From assembly GCF_008386635.1 (NCBI RefSeq), contig NZ_VUOE01000002.1, forward strand, positions 1,067,848-1,131,847: a DNA stretch of 64,000 nucleotides, read 5' to 3'. Below, one piece after another: positions 19,020 through 28,045 of this stretch (positions are counted from its first letter, which is position 1; each line of letters begins with the position of its first letter). A model generated the notes under the pieces. The model saw only the letters and a list, made by a program, of their open reading frames with translations. It was not told the origin of the DNA and made no database searches. The position numbers and the translations under genes are program-made. Source of the stretch: Maribacter flavus (GTDB lineage Bacteria; Bacteroidota; Bacteroidia; Flavobacteriales; Flavobacteriaceae).

Positions 19020-20426
19020 TTAAATATGCAACGCACGGTCCTCCGTGGCGGCAAGCGCGGCCTCTTTTACCGCTTCCGCATAGGTTGGATGCGCATGGCT
19101 CATTCTGGAAATGTCCTCGGCGGACGCCCTAAATTCCATGGCAGTAACGGCCTCCGTAATCAAATCGGCACAACGGGCCCCAATCATGTGGACACCCAAC
19201 ACTTCATCGGTTTTCTTATCGGCCAATATCTTTACGAATCCGTCAATGTCCATACTTGCTCGCGCACGGCCTAAAGCCCTCATAGGAAATTGACCCACTT
19301 TATAGTCCACTCCAGCCTCCTTTAGTTCCTCTTCCGTTTTACCAACGGCGGCGACTTCTGGCCAAGTGTACACTACGCCCGGAATCAGGTTATAATCAAT
19401 ATGCGGCTTCTGACCTGCCAACTGTTCGGCTACCAAAGTACCCTCTTCTTCTGCTTTGTGGGCAAGCATCGCTCCTTTGACCACGTCGCCGATGGCATAA
19501 ATATTGTCCACATTGGTTTTAAGATGTCCATCGACCTCTACTCGGCCCCTATCATCCATTTTCACACCGGCCGCTTCAAGATTGAGTCCTTCGGTGTAGG
19601 GTTTCCTTCCTACGGATACCAAACAATAATCCCCTTCAAAAACGACTTCAGTGCCTTTTTTGTCATCGGCTTTTACCGTTACCTTCTTACCCTTTCGCTC
19701 GACCGATTTTACCTTGTGCGACAACGCGAACTTGATTTTTTGCTTTTTCAGTACTTTCATCAATTCCTTTGAAAGCGCCCCATCCATGCCGGGTATGATT
19801 CGGTCCATATATTCCACCACGGTAACCTCTGCACCCAAACGGCTATACACCTGGCCCAATTCCAGACCTATCACCCCGCCTCCAATAACAATCATATGTT
19901 TTGGAATTTCGGTAAGTTTTAAGGCTTCGGTAGAGGTAATGATGCGTTCCTTATCGATGTTTATGAAGGGTAACGAAGCAGGTTTGGAACCTGTGGCGAT
20001 GATGATGTTCTTGGCCTCGATGGTCTCCGTTTTTCCATCATTCTTCTTGATATTGACATGGGTGGTATCCTTGAAACTTCCCACCCCCTCGTAGACATCG
20101 ATTTTATTTTTGTCCATCAAAAACTGGATGCCTTTAGTAGTTTGATCTACGACCCCCTGCTTTCTGGCGATCATCTGCTTCAGGTTTACCTTTACCTCCC
20201 CTGGAATCTCGATACCATGCTCCTCAAAATGGTTGATGGCATCCGCATAATGGTGCGATGAATCCAAAAGGGCTTTGGATGGAATGCATCCCACATTCAA
20301 GCAGGTTCCCCCCAAAGTGGGATATTTTTCAATAATTGCGGTTTTCATTCCTAATTGGGCACATCTAATGGCACTCACATATCCTCCAGGACCCGAGCCG
20401 ATAATGGCTACATCGTATTGATTCAT
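19020..20426 (-). CDS. lpdA: Dihydrolipoyl dehydrogenase (E3)
   Basis: A 468-residue flavoprotein. The N-terminal FAD site is IIGSGPGGYVSAIRCAQLG. The redox disulphide is C42/C47 in GGTCLNVGCIPSK. The NAD site is VIGGGVIGLELGQVYSRLGAEVTVVE. The second FAD motif is NIYAIGDV. The C-terminal dimer domain has the catalytic His-Glu pair in SHAHPTYAEA. It reoxidises lipoamide in pyruvate, 2-oxoglutarate and branched-chain dehydrogenase complexes and in glycine cleavage. It is alone, away from E1/E2 genes, as is usual in this group, and converges on the DUF1624 gene. Confidence 0.96.
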   Translation of the reverse strand: MNQYDVAIIGSGPGGYVSAIRCAQLGMKTAIIEKYPTLGGTCLNVGCIPSKALLDSSHHYADAINHFEEHGIEIPGEVKVNLKQMIARKQGVVDQTTKGIQFLMDKNKIDVYEGVGSFKDTTHVNIKKNDGKTETIEAKNIIIATGSKPASLPFINIDKERIITSTEALKLTEIPKHMIVIGGGVIGLELGQVYSRLGAEVTVVEYMDRIIPGMDGALSKELMKVLKKQKIKFALSHKVKSVERKGKKVTVKADDKKGTEVVFEGDYCLVSVGRKPYTEGLNLEAAGVKMDDRGRVEVDGHLKTNVDNIYAIGDVVKGAMLAHKAEEEGTLVAEQLAGQKPHIDYNLIPGVVYTWPEVAAVGKTEEELKEAGVDYKVGQFPMRALGRARASMDIDGFVKILADKKTDEVLGVHMIGARCADLITEAVTAMEFRASAEDISRMSHAHPTYAEAVKEAALAATEDRALHI

Positions 20427-20558
20427 AAATTTTAATTTTTACACGCTATTCGAGATTTAGTGCATTCCGACACTAATGTCGATATTCAGTTAAAGTTCAA
20501 AAAACCCATAGTATTCAACTATGCATTTAGTGTGGTAAAATTACTGCTTTTTTGAATT

Positions 20559-21017
20559 TTACAGCGGTATAACGGTAGAATGCTTCACTTCTTTTATGGT
20601 AAAGGAACTTTGGGTGCTGCCAATATGCGGTATGGCCGTTAACTTGGAAACCATAAAATTCCGGTAATCCTCCATATCCCTTACATGGATTTTTAGGATA
20701 TAATCAAAATCACCGCTTAGGTGATGACATTCCACTACTTCATGGAGCTTGCCTATTTCACGTTCAAAATGACGGATATTGTCCCGCGTATGCTGTACCA
20801 ACTTCACATGGCAAAAGGCCGTAAAACCTTTATCCACGGTAAACCTGTCGATCAGCGCCACATAGGATGTAATGACCTTGGCGCGTTCTAACCTCTTGAT
20901 TCTTTCGTACACCGCAGTGGTAGAAAGTCCAAGGGTATCCGCATACTCCTTTGTCGTCTTTTTACAATCGGTCTGCAATAGGCCCAATAATTTTTCATCG
21001 ATTTCATCAAACTTCAT
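20559..21017 (-). CDS. Lrp/AsnC family transcriptional regulator
   Basis: A 152-residue regulator. The N-terminal winged helix (about 1-60) contains DEIDEKLLGLLQTDCKKTTKEYADTLGLS as the AsnC-type HTH (in segments); the C-terminal RAM domain (about 70-145) contains HHLSGDFDYILKIHVRDMEDY. Such proteins form octamers and sense amino acids. It is divergent from the gamma-lyase gene, with 153 bases between the two ATGs. In Pseudomonas putida an Lrp-type protein (MdeR) controls methionine gamma-lyase (mdeA) in the same arrangement, so a role as local regulator of the lyase and antiporter genes is likely. The target amino acid is not shown by the sequence. Confidence 0.92.
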   Translation of the reverse strand: MKFDEIDEKLLGLLQTDCKKTTKEYADTLGLSTTAVYERIKRLERAKVITSYVALIDRFTVDKGFTAFCHVKLVQHTRDNIRHFEREIGKLHEVVECHHLSGDFDYILKIHVRDMEDYRNFMVSKLTAIPHIGSTQSSFTIKEVKHSTVIPL

Positions 21018-21115
21018 AACCGAATTTTATTCTAAAAATTAACATTCCAAAGCTTCCTCTTAAACTAATTTTCCAAGAATCGGAATATTATAGATTATTT
21101 TTCTACAAATATACA

Positions 21116-21159
21116 TTTTGATTGACAATTCATCTAAATAAATATATTTTTGATGACAA
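21116..21159 (+). promoter_or_regulatory. Direct repeats and -7-like element in the lrp / gamma-lyase divergent region
   Basis: TTTTGATTGACAA at 21116-21128 recurs as TTTTTGATGACAA at 21147-21159, offset by 31 bases (about three helical turns): candidate Lrp-type operator half-sites. Inside the second copy, TATTTTTG (21145-21152) matches the Bacteroidota -7 consensus TAnnTTTG. A TTTG lies at 21117-21120, but the spacing of 24 is longer than the usual 19-21. If this is the promoter, transcription starts near 21158, so the lyase would start at ATG 21171. Confidence 0.5.
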
Positions 21160-21170
21160 ATGTTACAATT

Positions 21171-22394
21171 ATGGGCCATAAAGAAGCAAACGATTTACAG
21201 GATCTACAGTATTTTGGTGAGTTTGGTGGGGTGAATCCTTCCATTTCAGATTCATCGACCTACACGTTTCTATCCGCCAAAACAATGTTCGATACCTTTG
21301 AAGGGAACACGGAAGGATGTTATCTCTACAGTAGGCACTCCTCCCCTTCCAACCTCTATTTAGGGGAAGCCTTGGCGGCTTTGGAGGGAACGGAAACGGC
21401 CAACGTTACCGCGAGCGGAATGGGAGCGATTACCGCCGTCATCCTGCAATTATGCGATGCCGGAGACCATATCATTAGCAGCAGAACTATTTATGGAGGT
21501 ACATATGCCTTTATGAAGAACTTCTTAAAAAAGTTCAATATTGAAATAACATTCTTGGATATTACCAATTTGGATGCGGTTTCGAGCTCCATAAAGTCAA
21601 GGACCAAAATGATTTATTGCGAGAGTGTGAGCAACCCCTTGTTGGAGGTTGCGGATATTTCCGCATTGGCAAAAATTGCGAAGGAAAACGGAATTCCGTT
21701 GGTAGTGGACAATACGTTCTCCCCCCTATCCATCACTCCGGCCAAATTGGGTGCCGACATCGTAATCCATAGCCTTACCAAGTTCATCAATGGCACCAGC
21801 GATTGTGTGGCTGGAGCGGTCTGCGGCACCAAGGAATTTTGTTTAAGCCTCAAGGACGTAAACAATGGTGCGGGAATGCTTTTGGGAAGTACGTTGGATA
21901 GCCTACGGGGCGCTTCCATACTCAAAAACATGCGAACCTTGCATATCAGAATAAAAAAGCACAGCGAAAATGCGCAGTTCTTGGCCGAAAAATTTGAACG
22001 AGATGGTCTACGGGTCGTCTATCCCGGACTGTCCTCACACCCCGGCCATTTGATCATGGAAGATCAAATGAATCCACAGTATGGATATGGCGGACTCCTA
22101 ACGATTGACGTGGGTTCCCTGGAAAATGCAAATTCCCTGATGGAGATGATGCAAGAACGGAAATTAGGCTACTTGGCGGTCAGCCTGGGCTTTTACAAAA
22201 CGCTTTTTAGTGCCCCAGGCACTTCCACTTCCTCCGAAATTCCCTTGGATGAACAAAAAGCCATGGGTTTGGGTGATGGACTTATCCGCTTTTCCATTGG
22301 TTTGGACAGTGATATCCACCGAACCTACGATTTGATGAAGCAATGCATGGTAGACCTAAACATACTTGAAGCCGATACGATGAAGCTAGAGTAA
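21171..22394 (+). CDS. Cys/Met-metabolism PLP enzyme (methionine or cystathionine gamma-lyase-like)
   Basis: A 407-residue enzyme when started at ATG 21171; ATG 21153 would add six residues, but it overlaps the likely promoter. Family motifs: YSRHSSPSN (PLP phosphate and active-site Tyr/Arg of the neighbouring subunit), ASGMGAITAVILQL, VVDNTFSPL, and the PLP lysine K204 in SLTKFINGTSD. Members cleave or form C-S bonds of methionine, cystathionine or homocysteine. The Cys that marks methionine gamma-lyase (C116 in P. putida, in YGCTFAF) is Gly here (YGGTYAF), so a methioninase role is unproven. Divergent from an Lrp gene and followed by an NhaC-type antiporter, suggesting sulphur amino-acid uptake and degradation. 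Confidence 0.88.
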   Translation: MGHKEANDLQDLQYFGEFGGVNPSISDSSTYTFLSAKTMFDTFEGNTEGCYLYSRHSSPSNLYLGEALAALEGTETANVTASGMGAITAVILQLCDAGDHIISSRTIYGGTYAFMKNFLKKFNIEITFLDITNLDAVSSSIKSRTKMIYCESVSNPLLEVADISALAKIAKENGIPLVVDNTFSPLSITPAKLGADIVIHSLTKFINGTSDCVAGAVCGTKEFCLSLKDVNNGAGMLLGSTLDSLRGASILKNMRTLHIRIKKHSENAQFLAEKFERDGLRVVYPGLSSHPGHLIMEDQMNPQYGYGGLLTIDVGSLENANSLMEMMQERKLGYLAVSLGFYKTLFSAPGTSTSSEIPLDEQKAMGLGDGLIRFSIGLDSDIHRTYDLMKQCMVDLNILEADTMKLE

Positions 22395-22463
22395 AAGAAT
22401 ATCGGGTTGCACATCTTTCCTTTAAATCGTAATATTACGGGATAACCAAACGGAAAATTGTTG

Positions 22464-23954
22464 ATGGCGGATCAGAAAACCAACAAACATAGAGAGAACG
22501 AGCATATTGTTGAAAATAAGGAACTGAGCATTTTAGAAGCAACAATACCCGTAGTTGCGCTGGTTATTATGCTGGCATACAATGTATATGTGTTTGGGGA
22601 TGACGCGTTAAGTGGTTCAAATCAATTTATCCTTCTCTTAGGCGGGGCTGTAGCAGCTATCGTAGGTATCTATAAGAAAGTTCCCTACAAACAGATGTTG
22701 GCCGAGGTCGCCGAAAATATCAAATCCACTTCCGGTGCCTTGCTAATATTATTGATGGTGGGAGCATTGGCCGGAACATGGCTCGTTAGCGGTATTATTC
22801 CGGCCATGATTTATTATGGACTCCAAATTTTAAATCCCACTATTTTTTTAGCAGCCTGTGTCATCATTTGTGCCGTTATTTCGATAGCTACGGGTAGTAG
22901 TTGGACCACGGCCGCGACTGTGGGCATCGCATTGATTGGAATTGGCGAGACCCTGGGAATTTCATTGGGTATGACGGCAGGAGCTATCCTTTCAGGTGCT
23001 TATTTTGGCGATAAGTTGTCCCCACTAAGTGACACTACGAATCTTGCGCCAGCTATGGCCGGTGGTGAGTTGTTCACCCACATAAAGTATATGTTATGGA
23101 CCACCGTGCCTACCATAACAGTTACGCTTATCGTGTTCATAATTATTGGTTTCAACCTTGAAACCAGTGGTGAGGCGGATGTTGATGCCATTCTTTCTTC
23201 CATAGATGCTTCATTCAATATAAACGGATGGCTTTTTATAGTACCGATAGTCGTTGTGGCATTGATCGTGAAGAAAACCCCGCCTTTGGCCGCTCTCCTC
23301 ATAGGAACTTTATTAGGGGCGCTTTTCGCCCTTATATTTCAGCCCGAAGTTGTGGCAGGTATTACAGGTGCCAAGGAATTGAATTTTCAATCTGGATACG
23401 AGGGTATTTTAAAAGCAATTACGGTAAGTACCGATGTTCCAACGGACAATGCGTCTTTGAGTGACCTATTCTCTGCCAAGGGAATGGCAGGCATGTTGGG
23501 AACCATTTGGCTTATTGTTTGTGCCATGGTTTTTGGGGGAATTATGGATGGAATTGGGGCACTCTCAAGAATTACAAAAGCTTTGTTAGGTTTGGCCAAG
23601 TCAACCTTTGGGCTGTTTTTTAGCACAGGAATCAGCTGTATCGTTTTAAATGGTACGGCCTCCGATCAATATCTGGCCATAGTTGTTCCGGGCAAAATGT
23701 TCTCCCAAGCTTTCAAGGATAGAGGTTTGGCCCCCGAAAACCTAAGTAGAACCTTAGAGGATACTGGTACGGTAACTTCCGTGTTAATTCCGTACAATAC
23801 ATGTGGAGCGTACCATAGCGGCGTCTTGGGCGTAGGCGTGGCCGAGTATTTTGTATATGCCATTTTTAATTGGCTCAGCCCTATTATGACCTTCATCTTT
23901 GCGGCCTTTAATATTAAAATCAAAAAGTTGGCCCAAACAGTAAGCAACACCTAA
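22464..23954 (+). CDS. NhaC-family Na+/H+ antiporter-like transporter
   Basis: A 496-residue membrane protein with about eleven hydrophobic segments. SIATGSSWTTAATVGIALIG, AYFGDKLSPLSDTTNLAP and LNGTASDQYLAIVVPGKMF are signatures of the NhaC branch of the ion transporter superfamily. A 50-residue soluble start precedes the first helices. Start chosen at ATG 22464; two TTG codons lie directly upstream. Some NhaC-type proteins carry amino acids (MetT, for example) or exchange malate/lactate. Following the gamma-lyase gene by 69 bases, it may import the lyase substrate, which is inference from position. A weak hairpin follows the stop. Confidence 0.88.
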   Translation: MADQKTNKHRENEHIVENKELSILEATIPVVALVIMLAYNVYVFGDDALSGSNQFILLLGGAVAAIVGIYKKVPYKQMLAEVAENIKSTSGALLILLMVGALAGTWLVSGIIPAMIYYGLQILNPTIFLAACVIICAVISIATGSSWTTAATVGIALIGIGETLGISLGMTAGAILSGAYFGDKLSPLSDTTNLAPAMAGGELFTHIKYMLWTTVPTITVTLIVFIIIGFNLETSGEADVDAILSSIDASFNINGWLFIVPIVVVALIVKKTPPLAALLIGTLLGALFALIFQPEVVAGITGAKELNFQSGYEGILKAITVSTDVPTDNASLSDLFSAKGMAGMLGTIWLIVCAMVFGGIMDGIGALSRITKALLGLAKSTFGLFFSTGISCIVLNGTASDQYLAIVVPGKMFSQAFKDRGLAPENLSRTLEDTGTVTSVLIPYNTCGAYHSGVLGVGVAEYFVYAIFNWLSPIMTFIFAAFNIKIKKLAQTVSNT

Positions 23955-23974
23955 AATCTTAAAAGTGAAAATTT

Positions 23975-23996
23975 ATCCTTTTTTTAAAGGATTTGG
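23975..23996 (+). terminator. Weak hairpin, possible terminator after the NhaC gene
   Basis: A 7-base stem (ATCCTTT/AAAGGAT, 23975-23981 with 23986-23992) with a T4 loop, followed by TTGGCTTTT. It is AT-rich and weak, but lies 20 bases after the antiporter stop, where the transcript should end before tpx. Confidence 0.35.
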
Positions 23997-24020
23997 CTTT
24001 TAGGTATGGGCTTATATTTA
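23992..24020 (+). promoter_or_regulatory. Possible promoter of tpx
   Basis: TTTG at 23992-23995 and TATATTTA at 24013-24020, 17 bases apart, approximate the Bacteroidota pattern TTTG-N19-21-TAnnTTTG (last base and spacing off). tpx starts 32 bases downstream. Confidence 0.4.
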
Positions 24021-24051
24021 TAATTTCACAATCCAAATAAAATGAAACACT

Positions 24052-24558
24052 ATGGCAACCGTAACACTCAAAGGAGGTGAAATCCATACCTTGGGAACCC
24101 TTCCTTCAACTGGCAGCAAAGCCCCTGATTTTCAACTCACAAAGAACGACCTTTCTTCCGTTAAGCTTTCGGATTACCAAGGTTCTAAATTGGTTCTGAA
24201 CATTTTTCCAAGTGTGGATACGGGAACCTGTGCCCAGTCCGTTAGACAGTTCAATGAGGAGGCTGCGGAACTTGATAACACCATAGTTTTATGCATTTCC
24301 AAAGATTTACCATTTGCTCAGGCACGTTTTTGCGGAGCGGAAGGTATTGAGAACGTTGAAATGCTTTCCGATTTTAGGGACGGTAATTTTGGCAAAGCCT
24401 ATAATCTGGAATTCACGGACGGTCCCTTGACCTCACTTCATTCCAGGGCAGTGGTCGTATTGGACGAAAATGGAACGGTTTTGTATACGGAGCAAGTTCC
24501 GGAAATTGTGGACGAACCCAACTATAAAGCTGCACTTGAAGCTTTGATGGATTCCTAA
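24052..24558 (+). CDS. tpx: Thiol peroxidase (Tpx-type peroxiredoxin)
   Basis: A 168-residue peroxiredoxin, the exact family length. The peroxidatic Cys is C60 in SVDTGTCAQSVRQFN and the resolving Cys is C94 in ARFCGAEGIENV, the spacing of atypical 2-Cys Tpx. The N-terminal KGGEIHTLGTLP and the fold motif KAPDFQLT are typical. It reduces H2O2 and alkyl hydroperoxides with electrons from thioredoxin. No signal peptide, so cytoplasmic. The diacylglycerol kinase-like gene starts 10 bases after its stop. Confidence 0.96.
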   Translation: MATVTLKGGEIHTLGTLPSTGSKAPDFQLTKNDLSSVKLSDYQGSKLVLNIFPSVDTGTCAQSVRQFNEEAAELDNTIVLCISKDLPFAQARFCGAEGIENVEMLSDFRDGNFGKAYNLEFTDGPLTSLHSRAVVVLDENGTVLYTEQVPEIVDEPNYKAALEALMDS

Positions 24559-24568
24559 ATACGGCAAA

Positions 24569-24934
24569 ATGCCCAAAGAATCCTTTCTGGTAAATAGAAT
24601 AAAAAGCGTTGGCTTCGCCCTTCGCGGTGCCCTTTTGTTGATACGAACGGAGGCCAGTATAAAGATTCAGATTTTTATAACGCTGGTCATGACCGCGGCC
24701 GGATTCTATTTTGAAATATCCAATACGGAATGGATCTTGCAAATTTTTGCCATCGCCCTGGTCTTGGGAATTGAGGGAATGAACACGGCCGTTGAAAAGA
24801 TTTCGGATTACGTACAACCGGAGTTCGATACCAAAATAGGTCTTATTAAGGATATATCGGCAGGAGCGGTCATGTTGGTGTCCATAGCTGCAAGCATTGT
24901 TGGCTGCATCATTTATTTTCCCAAAATTTTTTAA
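24569..24934 (+). CDS. Diacylglycerol kinase-family membrane protein
   Basis: A 121-residue protein of the prokaryotic DgkA/UndPK family with three hydrophobic helices. The first 25 residues include SVGFALRGALLLIRTEASIKIQ, the amphipathic start with the conserved Arg and Glu. The active-site signature GIEGMNTAVEKISDYV (E-x-x-N-T-x-x-E) is complete, as is DISAGAVMLVSI. Members phosphorylate diacylglycerol or undecaprenol with ATP in the inner membrane. The substrate cannot be told apart by eye. It follows tpx by 10 bases and precedes ftsK by 61. Confidence 0.92.
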   Translation: MPKESFLVNRIKSVGFALRGALLLIRTEASIKIQIFITLVMTAAGFYFEISNTEWILQIFAIALVLGIEGMNTAVEKISDYVQPEFDTKIGLIKDISAGAVMLVSIAASIVGCIIYFPKIF

Positions 24935-24960
24935 AAATAATAGCTAAAAGGCTTCGGGGG

Positions 24961-24968
24961 TAAATTTG
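24961..24968 (+). promoter_or_regulatory. Possible -7 promoter element for ftsK
   Basis: TAAATTTG matches the Bacteroidota -7 consensus TAnnTTTG and lies 27 bases before the ftsK ATG. No TTTG is seen at the -33 spot. It could feed ftsK, lolA, the LptF/G gene and ribBA. Confidence 0.45.
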
Positions 24969-24995
24969 TACTTTTGCCCCCAGAATACGTTTTAC

Positions 24996-27368
24996 ATGGC
25001 AAAAAAGGCATCCAAATCCAAGCCAAAGGCAACAGCTACCAAAAAGAGGAATCCTTTTAAGATATCCAAACAGAACAAGATTATTTTGGGTAGCCTTCTG
25101 ATTCTTTTTAGTATAGCGCTTTTCTTTTCATTTGTATCGTTCTACTTTTCTTGGGAGCATGACCAAAGTTTATTGTCGGAATTCAAGAACAGAAACGAGG
25201 AAGCCAAGAACCTGCTCAATAAATTTGGGGCAAGCATCAGTCATTTCTTTGTCTACAAGGGTTTTGGCATAGCCTCTTTGATACTCCCAGTCCTTTTATG
25301 CCTAACTGGGATTTATATGTTCCTGGGACTGGATAAAAAAGGTTTGGCAAAAAAGTGGATTTGGGGACTTTTGTTCCTCATTTGGTTTTCCATAGCATTC
25401 GGTTTCTTTGCCGTTGAAAGTCCGTTGTTGGGAGGTCTCGTAGGATATGAAATGAACGACTTCCTTCAGGATTACACGGGCAAAATTGGCGTATTGCTAT
25501 TGCTGATATTTGGTCTGATATTCATTTTGGTCCGACTTTTCAACGTTACACCGGAAGGTGTTGCGGAATATTTTAAATCAAAAAGAAAGGAACTCTCTGC
25601 CGACTTTAAGTCTGCCAGACCTGTCGAGGATAATGATATTGAGGATGATATACCTTTAGGCATTGATGACGAGGGGCAAGTTTTGGTAGATACCTATACC
25701 CATAAGGAAGAAATACCGCACCTGAGCAAGGAAGACGACGACTTTAAGGTTACAGTTCCTAAAGAGGATGAGGAAGAACTGGCCATGGAAGTGGAGCAAA
25801 TTGTGGAAGAACCGGAGGAAATTGACGTACTGGCCAGTAAATTGGTGGATGATTTTGGTGAGTTCGACCCCACCTTGGAACTGGGCAATTACAAATTCCC
25901 TACCATCGATTTATTGGATGCCCATGGGGTTTCCGGCGGAATTACCATCAATCAGGAAGAGCTCGAGGAGAACAAGGACAAAATTGTTGAAACCCTCAAA
26001 AATTATAAAATCGGTATCGCGCAGATAAAGGCGACCATTGGACCTACGGTAACCCTTTATGAAATTGTACCGGACGCCGGTATCCGTATTTCAAAGATAA
26101 AAAACCTGGAGGACGATATTGCCTTGTCCTTGGCCGCCTTGGGCATTAGGATCATCGCGCCAATTCCAGGCAAGGGAACCATCGGTATAGAAGTACCCAA
26201 TAAAAACGCGACGGTCGTTTCAATGCGCTCCGTAATTGCTTCGAGCAAATTCCAAAAAGCGGAAATGGAACTTCCGATCGCCTTCGGAAAAACCATCAGC
26301 AACGAAACTTTTGTAGTGGACCTGGCAAAAATGCCCCACTTGTTGATGGCAGGTGCCACGGGACAGGGTAAATCCGTTGGACTCAACGCCGTTTTGACCT
26401 CGCTTCTGTACAAAAAACATCCGGCCGAAGTCAAGTTCATTTTGGTAGACCCCAAGAAAGTGGAGCTTACCTTATACAATAAAATCGAACGGCACTTCTT
26501 GGCGAAACTGCCGGACTCCGAAGAAGCCATCATCACGGACAATACCAAGGTAATCAACACCTTGAACTCCCTGTGTATTGAAATGGACAACCGTTACGAA
26601 CTTTTGAAATTGGCCATGGTACGGAACCTTAAGGAATACAATACCAAGTTCAAGGCCCGAAAGTTGAACCCGAACGACGGTCATAAATATTTGCCCTATA
26701 TCGTTTTGGTCATCGACGAGTTTGCGGACCTGATCATGACGGCCGGAAAGGAAGTGGAAACGCCCATAGCAAGGTTGGCGCAATTGGCTAGGGCGATAGG
26801 CATCCATCTCATCGTTGCCACCCAAAGACCGTCGGTGAACGTAATCACGGGTATCATCAAAGCGAACTTCCCCGCCAGGATAGCTTTTAGGGTTACTTCC
26901 AAAATAGATTCAAGAACGATTTTGGACGCCCAGGGCGCGGACCAATTGATCGGCCGTGGGGACATGCTGTATACACAAGGTAACGATGTTACCCGTATTC
27001 AATGTGCCTTTGTGGACACCCCTGAAGTGGCCAAAATCACCGAATATATAGGTTCCCAAAGAGCCTATCCGGAAGCCCATGAGTTGCCGGAATATGTGGG
27101 TGAAGATTCTGGCACGAGTGTTGATTATGATATTGAGGATAGGGATAAAATGTTCAGGGAAGCGGCAGAGGTTATTGTCATTGCCCAGCAAGGTTCCGCA
27201 TCGCTCATACAACGAAAGTTGAAGCTTGGCTATAACCGTGCGGGTAGGATCATCGATCAATTGGAAGCTGCAGGCATTGTCGGGCCTTTCGAAGGGAGCA
27301 AGGCTAGGCAAGTACTCATTCCCGATATGGCATCCCTACAACAATTATTGGATAACGAAGGCCTATAA
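24996..27368 (+). CDS. ftsK: DNA translocase FtsK/SpoIIIE
   Basis: A 790-residue protein started at ATG 24996 (MAKKASKSK); an upstream TTG would add an unlikely Cys-containing leader. Four N-terminal transmembrane helices (about 25-190), an acidic linker (about 200-300), then the alpha/beta motor: Walker A GATGQGKS at 453-460, FILVDPKKVELTLY, the Walker B segment IVLVIDEFADLIM, and ATQRPSVNVITG. The C-terminal gamma winged helix (SASLIQRKLKLGYNRAGRI) reads KOPS sites. It pumps chromosome ends through the septum during division. The linker is short compared with E. coli. It abuts lolA without a gap. Confidence 0.96.
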   Translation: MAKKASKSKPKATATKKRNPFKISKQNKIILGSLLILFSIALFFSFVSFYFSWEHDQSLLSEFKNRNEEAKNLLNKFGASISHFFVYKGFGIASLILPVLLCLTGIYMFLGLDKKGLAKKWIWGLLFLIWFSIAFGFFAVESPLLGGLVGYEMNDFLQDYTGKIGVLLLLIFGLIFILVRLFNVTPEGVAEYFKSKRKELSADFKSARPVEDNDIEDDIPLGIDDEGQVLVDTYTHKEEIPHLSKEDDDFKVTVPKEDEEELAMEVEQIVEEPEEIDVLASKLVDDFGEFDPTLELGNYKFPTIDLLDAHGVSGGITINQEELEENKDKIVETLKNYKIGIAQIKATIGPTVTLYEIVPDAGIRISKIKNLEDDIALSLAALGIRIIAPIPGKGTIGIEVPNKNATVVSMRSVIASSKFQKAEMELPIAFGKTISNETFVVDLAKMPHLLMAGATGQGKSVGLNAVLTSLLYKKHPAEVKFILVDPKKVELTLYNKIERHFLAKLPDSEEAIITDNTKVINTLNSLCIEMDNRYELLKLAMVRNLKEYNTKFKARKLNPNDGHKYLPYIVLVIDEFADLIMTAGKEVETPIARLAQLARAIGIHLIVATQRPSVNVITGIIKANFPARIAFRVTSKIDSRTILDAQGADQLIGRGDMLYTQGNDVTRIQCAFVDTPEVAKITEYIGSQRAYPEAHELPEYVGEDSGTSVDYDIEDRDKMFREAAEVIVIAQQGSASLIQRKLKLGYNRAGRIIDQLEAAGIVGPFEGSKARQVLIPDMASLQQLLDNEGL

Positions 27369-27395
27369 ATGGCACAAAAATTAAAACTACATAAC

Positions 27396-28040
27396 ATGCA
27401 AAAAATAATATTGGTATTCGCGTTTGTTCTTTCCGCTTCTATGTTGAGCGCACAAACCCCTGAAAAGGCCAAGGCACTGCTGGACGAAGTCTACAACAAG
27501 GTAAAAAGCTACGATAATATTTTTGTGGACTTTAAGTTCGACTTAAAGAATGCCGAGGCAGGTATAAACCAGGAAACACGGGGCGATGTCACCTTGGCAG
27601 GCGACAAATATGTATTCAACTATCTGGGCTCAAAACAGCTCTATGATGGAAAAAAGGTCTATACCATTGTTCCTGAAAACGAGGAGGTGACCATTGAAGA
27701 CCAATCCAATGAAGAGGATGCCATGACACCGTCAAAAATGTTGACTTTCTATAAGCAAGGCCATAACTATGAGTGGGACATCCTGCAAAATGTTCAGGGA
27801 AGAAAGATACAGTACGTAAAATTGACTCCAATAGACTCCAATACGGAAATAAAATCCCGCTTGTTGGGAATCGATATGGGCACAAAACATATCTATAGGC
27901 TAATAGAAACGGGAAAGAACGGTACCAAGACCACGATTACTGTTAATTCTTTTAAAACAAATCAGCCATTATCGGCGACCTTGTTTAATTTTGACGAAGC
28001 CAAATACAAGGATGACGGCTATTACATCTTAAGAAATTAA
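27396..28040 (+). CDS. lolA: LolA-like outer-membrane lipoprotein carrier protein
   Basis: A 214-residue periplasmic protein started at ATG 27396, so that the signal peptide is MQKIILVFAFVLSASMLSAQ; an ATG at 27369 would add nine residues in front. The mature part has the LolA fold pattern: KVKSYDNIFVDFKFDLKN, QETRGDVTLAGDKYVFNY, KQLYDGKKVYTIVPENEEV and a C-terminal TTITVNSFKTNQPL. LolA takes lipoproteins from the inner-membrane LolCDE and carries them to the outer membrane. It sits between ftsK and an LptF/G gene, an envelope-assembly context seen in many flavobacteria. Confidence 0.88.
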   Translation: MQKIILVFAFVLSASMLSAQTPEKAKALLDEVYNKVKSYDNIFVDFKFDLKNAEAGINQETRGDVTLAGDKYVFNYLGSKQLYDGKKVYTIVPENEEVTIEDQSNEEDAMTPSKMLTFYKQGHNYEWDILQNVQGRKIQYVKLTPIDSNTEIKSRLLGIDMGTKHIYRLIETGKNGTKTTITVNSFKTNQPLSATLFNFDEAKYKDDGYYILRN

Positions 28041-28045
28041 CACCA

